Source: Brevundimonas sp. Root608 (GTDB taxonomy: Bacteria > Pseudomonadota > Alphaproteobacteria > Caulobacterales > Caulobacteraceae). From it: a DNA stretch of 64,000 nt. The position numbers and the translations under genes were made by a program. This document shows, one piece after another, positions 50,625-60,977 of this stretch; position 1 is the stretch's first letter; each line of letters starts with the position of its first letter. Under the pieces are notes generated by a model. It made no database searches, was not told the DNA's origin, and saw nothing but the letters and a program-made list of their open reading frames with translations. Location of the stretch: positions 988,305-1,052,304 of the forward strand of contig NZ_LMGT01000001.1 of NCBI RefSeq assembly GCF_001427825.1, written 5' to 3'.

Positions 50625-51995
50625 TCAATAGCGGTTTTGCGAGATTCGTTCGACCGCTTCGGTCAATCGCGTGACGGAGGTCACCTTGACCCCCTTGTCC
50701 TTCACCGTCAGCGGCGGCGTCAGGGCCTGGTCGAAGCCCAGCTTCTGGGCCTCGCGCAGCCGCGCCTCGGCCCGGCCCACCGCCCGCACCTCGCCGGACA
50801 GGCTGATCTCGCCGAACACGACGCAGCCCTGGGGCAGGGGGGTGTCGGTCGCCGAACTGATCAGGGCCGCGGCGGCCGCCAGATCCGCCGCCGGCTCATT
50901 GATGCGCAGGCCCCCGGCGACGTTCAGATAGACGTCCTGGTCTCCGAACCCGAAGCCGCAGCGCGCCTCCAGCACGGCCAGCACCATGGCCAGCCGCCCG
51001 GTGTCCCAGCCGACCACCGCCCGGCGCGGCGTGCCGTAGGCCGATTTCGACACCAGCGCCTGCATCTCCACCAGCACGGGCCGCGAGCCCTCGATGCCGG
51101 CGAACACCGCCGCCCCCGGGGCTCGGTCCCGGCCCTCGCCGAGGAACAGGGCCGACGGATTGGCGACCTCGCGCAGACCCGCGTCGCCCATCTCGAACAC
51201 GCCGATCTCGTCGGTGGCCCCGAAGCGGTTCTTGCCGGCCCTCAGGATGCGGAACGGATAGCCGCGCTCGCCCTCGAAGCTCAGCACGGCGTCGACCATA
51301 TGCTCGACCACGCGCGGTCCCGCGACCTGGCCGTCCTTGGTCACATGGCCGACCAGGACCACCGCCACGCCCTGCGACTTGGCCAGCCGCACCATCTCGC
51401 CGGCGCAGGCCCGCACCTGGGTCACGGAGCCCGGTCCGGCCTCATGGGCGTCGGACCACAGGGTCTGGATGGAATCGACGATGACGATGTCGAATTTCTC
51501 GCGCTTCAGCGTCCCCAGGATGTCCCGCAGCGCCGTGGCCGAGGCCAGTTCCACGGGCGCCGTCTCCAGCCCCATCCGTCTGGCCCGGGCGCGGATCTGT
51601 TCGACGGCTTCCTCGCCCGAAATATAGGCCACGCGCCGCCCCGACAGGGCCGCGCGCCCGGCCACGTCCAGCAGCAGGGTCGACTTGCCGACGCCGGGAT
51701 CGCCGCTCAGCAGGATCGCCGACCCCGGCACCACCCCGCCGCCGCAGACCCGGTCGAATTCGGCCACGCCGGTGATGATGCGCGGCGGCTCGGGCGTCTC
51801 GGACTGCAGCCCCTCGAACTGCACGCCCCGCCCGCGCCCGGCCGCGCTGGTCGCCGGCTTCATCGCCCCCGGCGGCGCCGCGCGGCTCTCCTCGACGATC
51901 GAGTTCCACTGACCGCACGCCCCGCACTGGCCGGACCACTTGCCGTGGACCGCCCCGCAGGACTGACAAACATAGATCGCACCGTCTCTCGCCAT
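50625..51995 (-). CDS. radA: RadA, DNA repair ATPase
   Basis: The 456-residue protein has the N-terminal zinc finger (YVCQSCGAVHGKWSGQCGACGQW), the Walker A GDPGVGKST, the RadA-specific KNRFG motif (GKNRFGATDE) and a Lon-like C-terminal domain. It drives branch migration in recombination. It is the first gene of radA-cvpA-purF. Confidence 0.97.
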   Translation of the reverse strand: MARDGAIYVCQSCGAVHGKWSGQCGACGQWNSIVEESRAAPPGAMKPATSAAGRGRGVQFEGLQSETPEPPRIITGVAEFDRVCGGGVVPGSAILLSGDPGVGKSTLLLDVAGRAALSGRRVAYISGEEAVEQIRARARRMGLETAPVELASATALRDILGTLKREKFDIVIVDSIQTLWSDAHEAGPGSVTQVRACAGEMVRLAKSQGVAVVLVGHVTKDGQVAGPRVVEHMVDAVLSFEGERGYPFRILRAGKNRFGATDEIGVFEMGDAGLREVANPSALFLGEGRDRAPGAAVFAGIEGSRPVLVEMQALVSKSAYGTPRRAVVGWDTGRLAMVLAVLEARCGFGFGDQDVYLNVAGGLRINEPAADLAAAAALISSATDTPLPQGCVVFGEISLSGEVRAVGRAEARLREAQKLGFDQALTPPLTVKDKGVKVTSVTRLTEAVERISQNRY

Positions 51996-52127
51996 GCCTC
52001 CGGCTTACAGGAGTCGCGCGCGGCGGGGCAGGGGGCAGGCGAGGGGGTGCGTCCGGAATTGACGTAGGCTCTCCGGTTGCCCGGGCGACTGCTCCATGCA
52101 AGCTTCGCCGACCCTGGGGAGAACACC

Positions 52128-53408
52128 ATGCTGCACCGTCTGGCCGCCGCCGCCCTCGCTCTCACGCTGGGCCTCGCGGCGCCCGCCCGCGCCGACACCC
52201 TGGTGGTCACCGCCGCCCGCATGGTCGATGTCGAGCGCGGCCGCTATGTCGACAATCCCGTCGTCGTGGTCGTCGACGGACGCATCACCGCGGTCGGGAC
52301 CGCCGTCCCGGCGAACCTGCCCGCCGACGCCCGCCGTCTCGACCTGCCGGGCCTGACCCTGCTGCCCGGCCTGATCGACATGCACGTCCATCTGGCCGGC
52401 ACCCCCTATGTCTCGGGCTTCAAGGTTCTGGAGTACGCCGACGATTTCGAGACGGTGCTCCAGGTCCCCAACGCCCGCGCCAATCTGATGGCGGGCTTCA
52501 CCACGGTGCGGAATCTCGGCGGCCCCGACTTCGCCGACGTCGCCCTGCGTCAGGCCATCGACGCCGGCTTCGTCGAGGGGCCGCGCGTCATCCCGGCGGG
52601 CGTCTCGTTCGGCGCCACCGGCGGCCATTGCGACGAGACCGGCCTGCCGCGCTCGCTGGCCCGGGCCAATGACTACAACGCCGACAGCGTCGACGCCGCC
52701 CGCCACAGCGTGCGCGAGGTGCGCAAATACGGGGCCCAGGTGATCAAGGTCTGCGCCACCGGCGGCGTCTTCTCGCGCAACACCGAGCCGGGCCAGCAGC
52801 AGATGACCCTGGCCGAACTGACCGCCGTGGCCGACGAGGCGCATATGTGGGGGCTGAAGGTCGCCGCCCATGCCCACGGCGCCTCGGGCATCGCCGACGC
52901 CATCCGCGCCGGCATCGACACCATCGAACACGCCTCGCTGATCGACGCCGAGGGCATCCGTCTGGCGGTCCAGCGCGGGACCTGGCTGTCGATGGACATC
53001 TACAACACCGACTTCACCCAGGCGACGGGCACGGAGTTCGGGGTCACCGAGGACAATCTGCGCAAGGACCGCGAGATCGGCCAGTTGCAGCGCGACAATT
53101 TCCGCGCCGCCCACCGCGCCGGGGCCCGGATGGTGTTCGGCAGCGACGCCGCCATCTATCCGCACGGCCAGAACGCCCGGCAGTTCGCCGTCATGGTCGA
53201 ATACGGCATGACCCCCGCCGAAGCGATCCGCGCCGCCACCTGGAACGCCGCCCAGGCCCTGGGCCGGGAAGGGGATGTCGGCGCCATCGTCACGGGCCGC
53301 TACGGCGACCTGATCGCCGTCTCCGGCGACCCGCTGGCGGACGTGCGGATGCTGGAAACCGTGCCCGTGGTGATCAAGGGCGGAGCGGTGGTCCGGGACG
53401 CGCGCTGA
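52128..53408 (+). CDS. Exported amidohydrolase (imidazolonepropionase/Xaa-Pro dipeptidase-like)
   Basis: The 426-residue enzyme has a signal peptide (MLHRLAAAALALTLGLAAPARA) and the amidohydrolase metal-site motifs MHVHLAG, VIKVCATGG (the Lys), VAAHAHGASG and DTIEHASLID, and FGSDAAIYPHG. Related proteins hydrolyse dipeptides or imide bonds. Substrate is not evident. Opposite in direction to both neighbours. Confidence 0.9.
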   Translation: MLHRLAAAALALTLGLAAPARADTLVVTAARMVDVERGRYVDNPVVVVVDGRITAVGTAVPANLPADARRLDLPGLTLLPGLIDMHVHLAGTPYVSGFKVLEYADDFETVLQVPNARANLMAGFTTVRNLGGPDFADVALRQAIDAGFVEGPRVIPAGVSFGATGGHCDETGLPRSLARANDYNADSVDAARHSVREVRKYGAQVIKVCATGGVFSRNTEPGQQQMTLAELTAVADEAHMWGLKVAAHAHGASGIADAIRAGIDTIEHASLIDAEGIRLAVQRGTWLSMDIYNTDFTQATGTEFGVTEDNLRKDREIGQLQRDNFRAAHRAGARMVFGSDAAIYPHGQNARQFAVMVEYGMTPAEAIRAATWNAAQALGREGDVGAIVTGRYGDLIAVSGDPLADVRMLETVPVVIKGGAVVRDAR

Positions 53409-53411
53409 GTT

Positions 53412-54446
53412 TCAGACGCAGACGCGGGGAACCCGCGCCGTGACCGAGGTCAGCAGCTCATAGGCGATGGTCCCCGCCGCGCCGGCCGCGTCGTCCAGCG
53501 CCCGGTTGGGGCCGAACAGCTCGACCCGGTCGCCCACCACGACATCCAGACCGGTGACGTCGACGGCGCAGACATCCATCGACACCCGTCCCAGGATCGG
53601 TCGCAGTTCGCCCGCGACAAAGACCAGACCCCTGGGGCTGTAAGCCCGCAGCACGCCGTCGGCGTAACCCGCGGCGCAGGTGGCGATCCGCGTCGGCCCG
53701 CTCGCCACGAAGCCGCGCGAATAGCCGACGCTCTCGCCCGCCGGAACCTCGCGCACCTGCAGCACCTCGGCGGCCAAGGTCGCCACCGGCCTGATCCGCG
53801 CGTCCGGCCGTCCCTCGGGCCCGCCGCCGTACAGGCAGATGCCGGGCCGCAGGGCGTCGAAGGCATAGTCGGGGCCCAGGAAGGCCCCGCCCGAATTGGC
53901 GAACGACCGCACCGTTCCCGGATAGCGCGCGGCCGCCGCCGCGAAGGCGGCCCGCTGCCGCGCGTTCATCGGCTCGGCCGGATCGTCGGCGCAGGCCAGA
54001 TGGCTCAGCACCAGATCCAGCCCCTCGAAGGCGTCCGGCGCGTCCTCGACGCGGAAGCCCAGCCGGTTCATCCCGGTGTCGATCTGCAGCCCGGAGGGGC
54101 CGCCGCCGGAGTCCCGCCATTCGGCCAGCTGCGCGCCGGTGTTCAAGACCGGCTTCAGCCCGGCCGCCCGCAACCGCGCCGCCCGTCCGGTCAGGCATCC
54201 GTCCAGCACATAGATGGCGACATCGGGACCGAGCGCGGCGCGCAACCGCTCCCCCTCGCTGGTCCGCGCCACGAAAAAGGTCCGCGCCCCCTCGGCTGTC
54301 AGCCGCGCGGCGCAGGCCGCGGCGCCCAGTCCATAGCTGTCGGCCTTGACCACCGGATGCACGGGCGCGCGCCCGGCCGCCTCCAGGGTATGGAAGTTCG
54401 CGGCGAGTGCATTCAGGTCGATGGTCAGGGTGGCGGGCGCCGGCAT
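53412..54446 (-). CDS. alr: Alanine racemase
   Basis: The 344-residue PLP enzyme supplies D-alanine for peptidoglycan. The cofactor Lys34 is in PVVKADSYGLGA and the catalytic Tyr in GYSRGF; VSMDVCAVDVT near the C-terminus is also typical. It lies three bases from the convergent amidohydrolase stop. Confidence 0.94.
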   Translation of the reverse strand: MPAPATLTIDLNALAANFHTLEAAGRAPVHPVVKADSYGLGAAACAARLTAEGARTFFVARTSEGERLRAALGPDVAIYVLDGCLTGRAARLRAAGLKPVLNTGAQLAEWRDSGGGPSGLQIDTGMNRLGFRVEDAPDAFEGLDLVLSHLACADDPAEPMNARQRAAFAAAAARYPGTVRSFANSGGAFLGPDYAFDALRPGICLYGGGPEGRPDARIRPVATLAAEVLQVREVPAGESVGYSRGFVASGPTRIATCAAGYADGVLRAYSPRGLVFVAGELRPILGRVSMDVCAVDVTGLDVVVGDRVELFGPNRALDDAAGAAGTIAYELLTSVTARVPRVCV

Positions 54447-54491
54447 CCCGCCATCTATGGCGACCCGCTTGTGCGATGCAACAAGCGGCGC

Positions 54492-55574
<1,083 letters not shown>

Positions 55575-55611
55575 ATGTTTCCTGCCCGCAGCTTCTTGTT
55601 TTGCAGTCACC

Positions 55612-55623
55612 GTAAACGGTTAC
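55612..55623 (-). promoter_or_regulatory. LacI-type operator candidate upstream of the MalK-type gene
   Basis: GTAAAC-GGTTAC is a near-perfect dyad with a central CG, the usual LacI-family form, in the short promoter region of the ATPase gene. No LacI-family gene is seen in the window. Confidence 0.45.
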
Positions 55624-55637
55624 AGGAGCGGATCAAT

Positions 55638-55659
55638 CCTCGGCTCGGGGAGCCGAAGG
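55638..55659 (-). terminator. Weak hairpin after the helicase gene
   Basis: CTTCGGCT pairs with AGCCGAGG across a short loop, eight bases past the helicase stop on the minus strand. There is only a short T-containing tail. Confidence 0.35.
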
Positions 55660-55666
55660 GCAGGGG

Positions 55667-57874
55667 TCAGCGGGGTGTCTTGCCCTTGTAAGGCGCCCTG
55701 GCCTCGGCAGGCTTGCCGCGCGCGTCCCTGGCCGCCCACGGACGGTCGCCGCCCTTGGGCTTGCCCTTCCACGGCTTGTCGCCGGCGGCGGCCGGAGCAG
55801 CCTCGGCGTCGGAGCGCGGCGTCCAGGGCGTCTTGCCCTCGACCGGGGGCTTCTTCACCCACGGCTTCTTGCCCTCGGGCGTCGGATCGTTCGGGGTGCG
55901 CTTGACCCAGGGCTTCTTGCCCTCGGCGGCCGGAGCAGGGGCCTCGTCGCGCTTCACCCACGGCTTCTTGTCGGGCTGCGGGCGGTCCTCGCGGGCCTTC
56001 CAGGCCGGCTTGTCGCCGGTGTCCTCGCGCTTGACCCAGGGCTTCTTGCCTTCAGCGGCAGGCGCGGCGTCGTCGCGTTTGACCCACGGCTTCTTGGCGC
56101 CCTCGGAACGGTCCTCGCGCGGCTTCCAGGCCGGCTTGTCGCCGCCTTCCTCGCGCTTGGCCCACGGCTTCCTGTCGGGGCGGTCGCCGCCGGCGGGCTT
56201 CTTGTCCCAGCGGCTGACGGGCTTCTCCTGCGGACCCGGCTTCACGGCCGGATCGATCTTGACGCCTTCCTCGAGGCCCAGGGCGATGGCGGCCTCGAAC
56301 TTGGCCTGCATCTCCTGGGTGATCTCGAACTTGGTCTCGCGTTCGAAGATCTTGATCGAGCCGATGTCGCGCTTGGTGACGTGGCCCAGACGGCAGATGG
56401 TCGGCATCAGCCATTTCGGGTCGGCGTTCTTGTCGCGGCCGATGTTGATCCGGTACCAGACCATGTCGCCGCCGCGGGCGAAGTCCGTGTACGGAACATC
56501 GGGCTGGCCCTTGTCGTTCTTGCCGGTCTCCTGCTGGCGCTTCATGCGGTCGTCGTCATAGACGTCTTCCGGCGCCGGCAGCTTCTGCTGGTACAGGCGG
56601 ATCAGGGCGGCCGCGATCTGCTCCGGCGTGCTCTTCTCCAGCAGCTGCCGGCCCAGGGCCAGCGTGTCCTCGTCCTCGACCGGCGCGGTCAGGACGGGAT
56701 CGGCCAGCATGCGCTTGCGGTCGTTCTCGAGGATCATGTCCGCCGAGGGCGGGCCCGACCATTCGGCCTTGATCGAGGCGGATTGCAGCATCAGCTCGAC
56801 CTTGCGGCGGCGCGTATAGCTGACCAGCAGGACCGAGACGCCCTTCTTGCCCGCGCGGCCCGTACGGCCCGAACGGTGCAGCAGGCCGGCCTTGTTGACC
56901 GGGATCTCGGCGTGGATGACCAGGCCCAGATCGGGCAGGTCGAGGCCGCGGGCGGCCACGTCCGTGGCCACGCAGACCCGGGCGTGTCCGTCGCGCAGGG
57001 CCTGCAGCGCTTCCGAGCGCTGGCTCTGGGTCAGTTCGCCCGACAGGCCGACGACCGAGAAGCCGCGCTCGCGCAAGCTCGACGTCAGATGCTTCACCCG
57101 CTCGCGCGTATTGGCGAACACCAGGGCGCCGGGGGCCTCGAAATAGCGAAGCACGTTGACGACGGCCAGTTCGACCTCGTTCGGTGCGACGCGGATTGCC
57201 TTGTATTCGATGTCGGCGTGCGAGGCGTTGCCGGCCACGGTGTCGATGCGCAGCGCGTTCTTCTGATAGGTCTTGGCCAACTGCACGATGTCGCGCGCCA
57301 GCGTCGCCGAGAACAGCAGGGTCCGGCGCTCGGCCGGGGCGGCGTCGAGGATGAAGGTCAGGTCTTCCTGGAAGCCCATGTCCAGCATCTCGTCGGCCTC
57401 ATCCAGCACCACGGCCTTCAGGGTCGACAGGTCCAGCGAGCCGCGCTCGACGTGGTCGCGCAAACGGCCCGGGGTGCCGACGACGATGTGACAGCCGCGG
57501 TTCAGGGCCTGACGCTCGACCTTGGGGTCCATGCCGCCGACGCAGGAGACGATTCGCGCGCCGGTCTGTGCGTACAGCCACTGAAGCTCGTTCGAGACCT
57601 GCAGCGCCAATTCACGGGTCGGGGCGATGACCAGGGCCACCGGCGCGCCGTACTCGGCGAATTTCTCGGCCTCGCCCAGCAGGGTGGGGGCCAGGGCCAG
57701 GCCGAAGGCGACGGTCTTGCCCGAACCGGTCTGGGCGCTGACCAGCAGGTCGCGGCCCGAGCCGTCCTCGTTCGGTGCGGCGTCCAGAACGGCGGACTGG
57801 ACCGGCGTCGGCTCGGCATAGCCGCGTTCGGAAAGGGCGCGATCAAGCGCGGGATGACTGGCGGGGAAAGGCAT
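55667..57874 (-). CDS. DEAD-box RNA helicase with a DbpA-like domain and repetitive basic tail
   Basis: The 735-residue protein has both helicase domains: AQTGSGKT, PTRELALQ, VLDEADEMLD, SAT and HRSGRTGRAGKKG. A DbpA-type RNA-binding domain follows at about 465-540 (WYRINIGRDKNADPKWLMPTICRLG). The last ~170 residues are a low-complexity tail in which KKPWVKR-type units recur about every 18-30 residues. I chose the ATG at 57874; an upstream TTG at 57895 is less likely. Role in ribosome assembly or mRNA turnover at low temperature is the usual one for the family. Confidence 0.93.
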   Translation of the reverse strand: MPFPASHPALDRALSERGYAEPTPVQSAVLDAAPNEDGSGRDLLVSAQTGSGKTVAFGLALAPTLLGEAEKFAEYGAPVALVIAPTRELALQVSNELQWLYAQTGARIVSCVGGMDPKVERQALNRGCHIVVGTPGRLRDHVERGSLDLSTLKAVVLDEADEMLDMGFQEDLTFILDAAPAERRTLLFSATLARDIVQLAKTYQKNALRIDTVAGNASHADIEYKAIRVAPNEVELAVVNVLRYFEAPGALVFANTRERVKHLTSSLRERGFSVVGLSGELTQSQRSEALQALRDGHARVCVATDVAARGLDLPDLGLVIHAEIPVNKAGLLHRSGRTGRAGKKGVSVLLVSYTRRRKVELMLQSASIKAEWSGPPSADMILENDRKRMLADPVLTAPVEDEDTLALGRQLLEKSTPEQIAAALIRLYQQKLPAPEDVYDDDRMKRQQETGKNDKGQPDVPYTDFARGGDMVWYRINIGRDKNADPKWLMPTICRLGHVTKRDIGSIKIFERETKFEITQEMQAKFEAAIALGLEEGVKIDPAVKPGPQEKPVSRWDKKPAGGDRPDRKPWAKREEGGDKPAWKPREDRSEGAKKPWVKRDDAAPAAEGKKPWVKREDTGDKPAWKAREDRPQPDKKPWVKRDEAPAPAAEGKKPWVKRTPNDPTPEGKKPWVKKPPVEGKTPWTPRSDAEAAPAAAGDKPWKGKPKGGDRPWAARDARGKPAEARAPYKGKTPR

Positions 57875-58058
57875 GGGCAGTCCGTAAGGCGCCAACGCGG
57901 CGCGCGCCAGTCTCGCCCCGGGGAAGGGGCGACCGGCGAAGGGCGGGGTGTGTGCGCCCGGAACAAGGCCGAAGGGTGGCCCTGCCTGTTTCGGACCTCA
58001 GCGAATGACCGCTGACAGACCGTCGTTTCGCGGGCAGAGTGCCCTTTCGGGGGATCTC

Positions 58059-60083
58059 ATGTTGAAAACCATACTCGCCGCCACCACCGCCCTGACGCTC
58101 GCCTCCATGACCGGCGTCGCCTGGGCGCAGGAGTTGACCCCGCCGCAGAGGCCGGTCGGGAGCCGGCCGGCCTCGCAACAGACGCCGGGGCCGGGCGCAC
58201 AGGGCGCGGTCGCACTGACCAGCGGGCGGCCCGTTCGCGGCCAGCTGGCGCGGGGCGACGACACCCTGCAGAGCGGCGAATACGCCGACGAATTCACATT
58301 CACGGTTCGACGCGGCCAGACCTATGAGCTCACGCTCTCGTCTTCGGCCTTCGATCCCTATCTGCTGGTGCGGGGGCCCGGCGGGCTCAGCGAAGACAAT
58401 GATGACGATCCGGCCGCGCGCGGCTCGCACGACAGCCGGATTCGCTTCACCGCCCCGGCCAATGGCCAGGTCGAGGTCTCGGCGACCAGCTATGAGCCCG
58501 GCGAGACGGGGGCCTACACCCTGACGCTGGGCGGCGCCGCGGCGCCGGCCGCGTCGTCACAGGCCGCCGCCACGACCCCGGACCGCCCCGTTCGCCTCGG
58601 CCAGACGCTGGATGGCCGGCTCGCCGCGGGCGACCGCCAGCTCGACAGCGGCGAGTACATCAACAGCTATGTGCTGCGCGGGCGCCGCGGACAAACGCTG
58701 GACCTTCGGCTGACCTCGACGGCCTTCGATCCCTATGTCGGCATCAGCGGCCCCGGCGGCTTCTCGGCCTTCAACGACGACGACCCCGCCGTGACCGACG
58801 GGCGCAACAGCCGTCTGGTCGTGACCCTTCCTGCCGATGGCGACTATCGCATCACCGCCACCAGCTACGCCTCGGGCGAACAGGGGAGCTACCGGCTGGC
58901 GGTGCTGGACGGAGCCGGGGCCGCGACGCCGCCCCCGGCCGCAGTGCGCCCGTCCGAACGCGCTTCGGCCAACGGCGGGATCACCATTGGCCAGACCGTC
59001 AGCGGCTCCCTCGACGCGGGCGACGACACTCTGGATTCGGGCGAATACGTCGACAGTTTCCGCTTCACGGGCCGTCGCGGCCAGCGCGTGGCGGTGGAGC
59101 TGACCTCCTCGGCCTTCGACGCCTACACCATCCTCAGGACCCCGTCGGGGGACCAGCAGGAGAATGACGACGCCCGCGACGGCGGACACGACAGCCGGCT
59201 CGACACCGTCCTGGCCGAGGACGGCGAATACGAGGTCATGGTCACCTCCTACGCCCCCGGCGAGACCGGCTCATACCGCTTCAGCGTCAGCCCCAGCCTC
59301 GGCTCGCCGCGGCAGGCCTCCGTGCAGGGCGGGGCGCGGGTGTTCGCGGTCATGGTCGGGGTGTCCGACTACGGCGGGGCGCAAAGTCCCCTTGAGTTCA
59401 CCGACGAGGACGCCCGCAAACTGGCCGAAACCCTGCGCGCGGACGGGTCGCTGAACGACGCCAGCCTGGTGCTGACAAACGCCGAGGCCACGGTCGCCGG
59501 CGTGCGCCGCGCCTTCGCCAGCGTCGCCGCCCAGGCGGGACCGCAGGACACCTTCCTGTTCTTCTTCTCGGGCCACGGCGACCAGTCGGACGCAGCGGTC
59601 AGCGGGCTGGAGCCGGATGGCAAGTCCGAATCCATCGTGCTGCGCGACGGCCAGATCAGCGACACCGAAATGGCCCGGCTGTTCGGCTCCCTGCGCACCC
59701 GGCTGTCGCTGCTGGTGATCGATTCCTGCTTCTCGGGCGGCTTCGCCCGCAACGTCGTCGATCGGCCCGGCGTGATGGGGCTGTTCAGCTCGGAAGAGGA
59801 CCTGACCAGCGCCGTGGCCGACAAATTCCAGGCCGGGGGCTATCTGTCCCACTTCCTGCGCGCGGGCATGGGCGGCGAGGCCGACGGAGACGGCGACCGG
59901 CTGGTGACCGCCGGCGAGCTCACCACCTATCTGCGCCGCCAGTTCCGGGAACAGGTCGAGAACGTCGAATCCGAGACCCAGGACGGCCAGCGCAACTACC
60001 AGAACCTCGTCGTCGACCGGGGCGGGGTGCAGATCGACGACGTGATCGTGCGGCTGCCGGCGGCGGCGGCTGGGGCTCAATAA
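58059..60083 (+). CDS. Exported caspase-like (C14) protein with three PPC-like repeats
   Basis: The 674-residue precursor has a signal peptide (residues 1-24, ending AWAQ). Three repeats of about 103 residues follow (~55-157, 176-283, 307-410), each with SGEYxxx(F/Y), RRGQ, SSAFDxY or STAFDPY, and ATSY/VTSY; they resemble bacterial pre-peptidase C-terminal domains. The C-terminal part (~427-640) is a caspase fold with the catalytic His506 in FFFSGHGD and Cys557 in VIDSCFSGGF. It is therefore a periplasmic or secreted metacaspase-like protease, probably cutting after Arg or Lys; substrate unknown. GGGGGA precedes the ATG. Confidence 0.88.
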   Translation: MLKTILAATTALTLASMTGVAWAQELTPPQRPVGSRPASQQTPGPGAQGAVALTSGRPVRGQLARGDDTLQSGEYADEFTFTVRRGQTYELTLSSSAFDPYLLVRGPGGLSEDNDDDPAARGSHDSRIRFTAPANGQVEVSATSYEPGETGAYTLTLGGAAAPAASSQAAATTPDRPVRLGQTLDGRLAAGDRQLDSGEYINSYVLRGRRGQTLDLRLTSTAFDPYVGISGPGGFSAFNDDDPAVTDGRNSRLVVTLPADGDYRITATSYASGEQGSYRLAVLDGAGAATPPPAAVRPSERASANGGITIGQTVSGSLDAGDDTLDSGEYVDSFRFTGRRGQRVAVELTSSAFDAYTILRTPSGDQQENDDARDGGHDSRLDTVLAEDGEYEVMVTSYAPGETGSYRFSVSPSLGSPRQASVQGGARVFAVMVGVSDYGGAQSPLEFTDEDARKLAETLRADGSLNDASLVLTNAEATVAGVRRAFASVAAQAGPQDTFLFFFSGHGDQSDAAVSGLEPDGKSESIVLRDGQISDTEMARLFGSLRTRLSLLVIDSCFSGGFARNVVDRPGVMGLFSSEEDLTSAVADKFQAGGYLSHFLRAGMGGEADGDGDRLVTAGELTTYLRRQFREQVENVESETQDGQRNYQNLVVDRGGVQIDDVIVRLPAAAAGAQ

Positions 60084-60096
60084 TCTGGAAGGGTGA

Positions 60097-60171
60097 TGGT
60101 GGATGCGACAGGGATTGAACCTGTGACCCCCTCGGTGTGAACGAGGTGCTCTCCCGCTGAGCTACGCATCC
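60097..60171 (-). tRNA. tRNA-Val (anticodon CAC)
   Basis: The minus strand folds into a full 75-nt cloverleaf: acceptor GGATGCG/CGCATCC, D arm, anticodon stem CCTCG/CGAGG with loop TTCACAC, T arm ACAGG-TTCAATC-CCTGT, and an encoded CCA end. The anticodon CAC reads the valine codon GTG, which is frequent in this DNA. Confidence 0.95.
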
Positions 60172-60227
60172 ATCAATCGCGGAGGCGGCGACATAGCCCG
60201 GGCTTTGGCGCCACGCAAGACGTCAGA

Positions 60228-60911
60228 TCAGGCGATCAATCGGCTGATCGTGGCGTGAAGCTCGTCGAAATGGGCGATCACGGCGTCCGCGCCCAGCTCG
60301 GCGGCCGGGATGTCGGTATAGCCGAAGGTCGTCAGGATGCAGGGCACGCCGGTCGCGCGGGCGGCGTCCAGATCGGTGATGCTGTCGCCAACCATGATGG
60401 CCCGGACGGGGTCGCCGCCGGCCAGGAGCACCGTCTCGCGGATATGGGCCGCGTGCGGCTTCTTCGCCGACACCGACTGCGGCCCGCAGATGACGGCGAA
60501 CCGGTCGGACAGGCCGATGGCGTCGAACAGGGCGACGGCCAGATCTGTGGGCTTGTTCGTCGCCACACACAGGATGGCGCCCCGCGCCGCCAGATGGTCC
60601 AGCGCCTCGACCGATCCCGGATAGGCCGTGCTGTGGTCGGCGATATGTTCGAGATAGTCCGCGAGGAAGGCCTTGAGCAGGGCCGGGGAGGCGGCTTCAT
60701 CCCAATGGGCGCCCGCCGCCTCGAACCCGCGCTTCAGCAGGGCGACGGCGCCGTGGCCGATCAGGTTGCGGGCCGCCTCGAGCGGGACGGGCGGCAGATC
60801 CTGCTGCGCCAGCAGCCGGTTCAGCGTCCCCACCAGGTCAGGGGCCGTCTCCACCAGCGTCCCGTCCAGATCGAAGGCCAGGGTCCAGCCTTCGAGGTCG
60901 CGCGTCGTCAT
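60228..60911 (-). CDS. gph: Phosphoglycolate phosphatase (HAD superfamily)
   Basis: The 227-residue HAD enzyme has the motifs FDLDGTLVETAPD, CVATNKPT, KKPHAAHI and MVGDSITDLDAARA, in the Gph arrangement with a small helical cap. It removes phosphoglycolate formed during DNA repair. It is divergent from glmU across 66 bp, a common pairing in Caulobacterales. Confidence 0.9.
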   Translation of the reverse strand: MTTRDLEGWTLAFDLDGTLVETAPDLVGTLNRLLAQQDLPPVPLEAARNLIGHGAVALLKRGFEAAGAHWDEAASPALLKAFLADYLEHIADHSTAYPGSVEALDHLAARGAILCVATNKPTDLAVALFDAIGLSDRFAVICGPQSVSAKKPHAAHIRETVLLAGGDPVRAIMVGDSITDLDAARATGVPCILTTFGYTDIPAAELGADAVIAHFDELHATISRLIA

Positions 60912-60977
60912 TGGCGTCTCCCGCCGGCCGCCGTGATGGGCTAGACCGCTGGCGACGACTAGCCGCCGGACCGATTC

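Noticed and set aside
58200..59300. DNA-level tandem repeat or phase-variable locus in the caspase-like gene
   Set aside because: The three repeats are similar as protein but diverged at DNA level, so they reflect old domain duplication rather than slippage.
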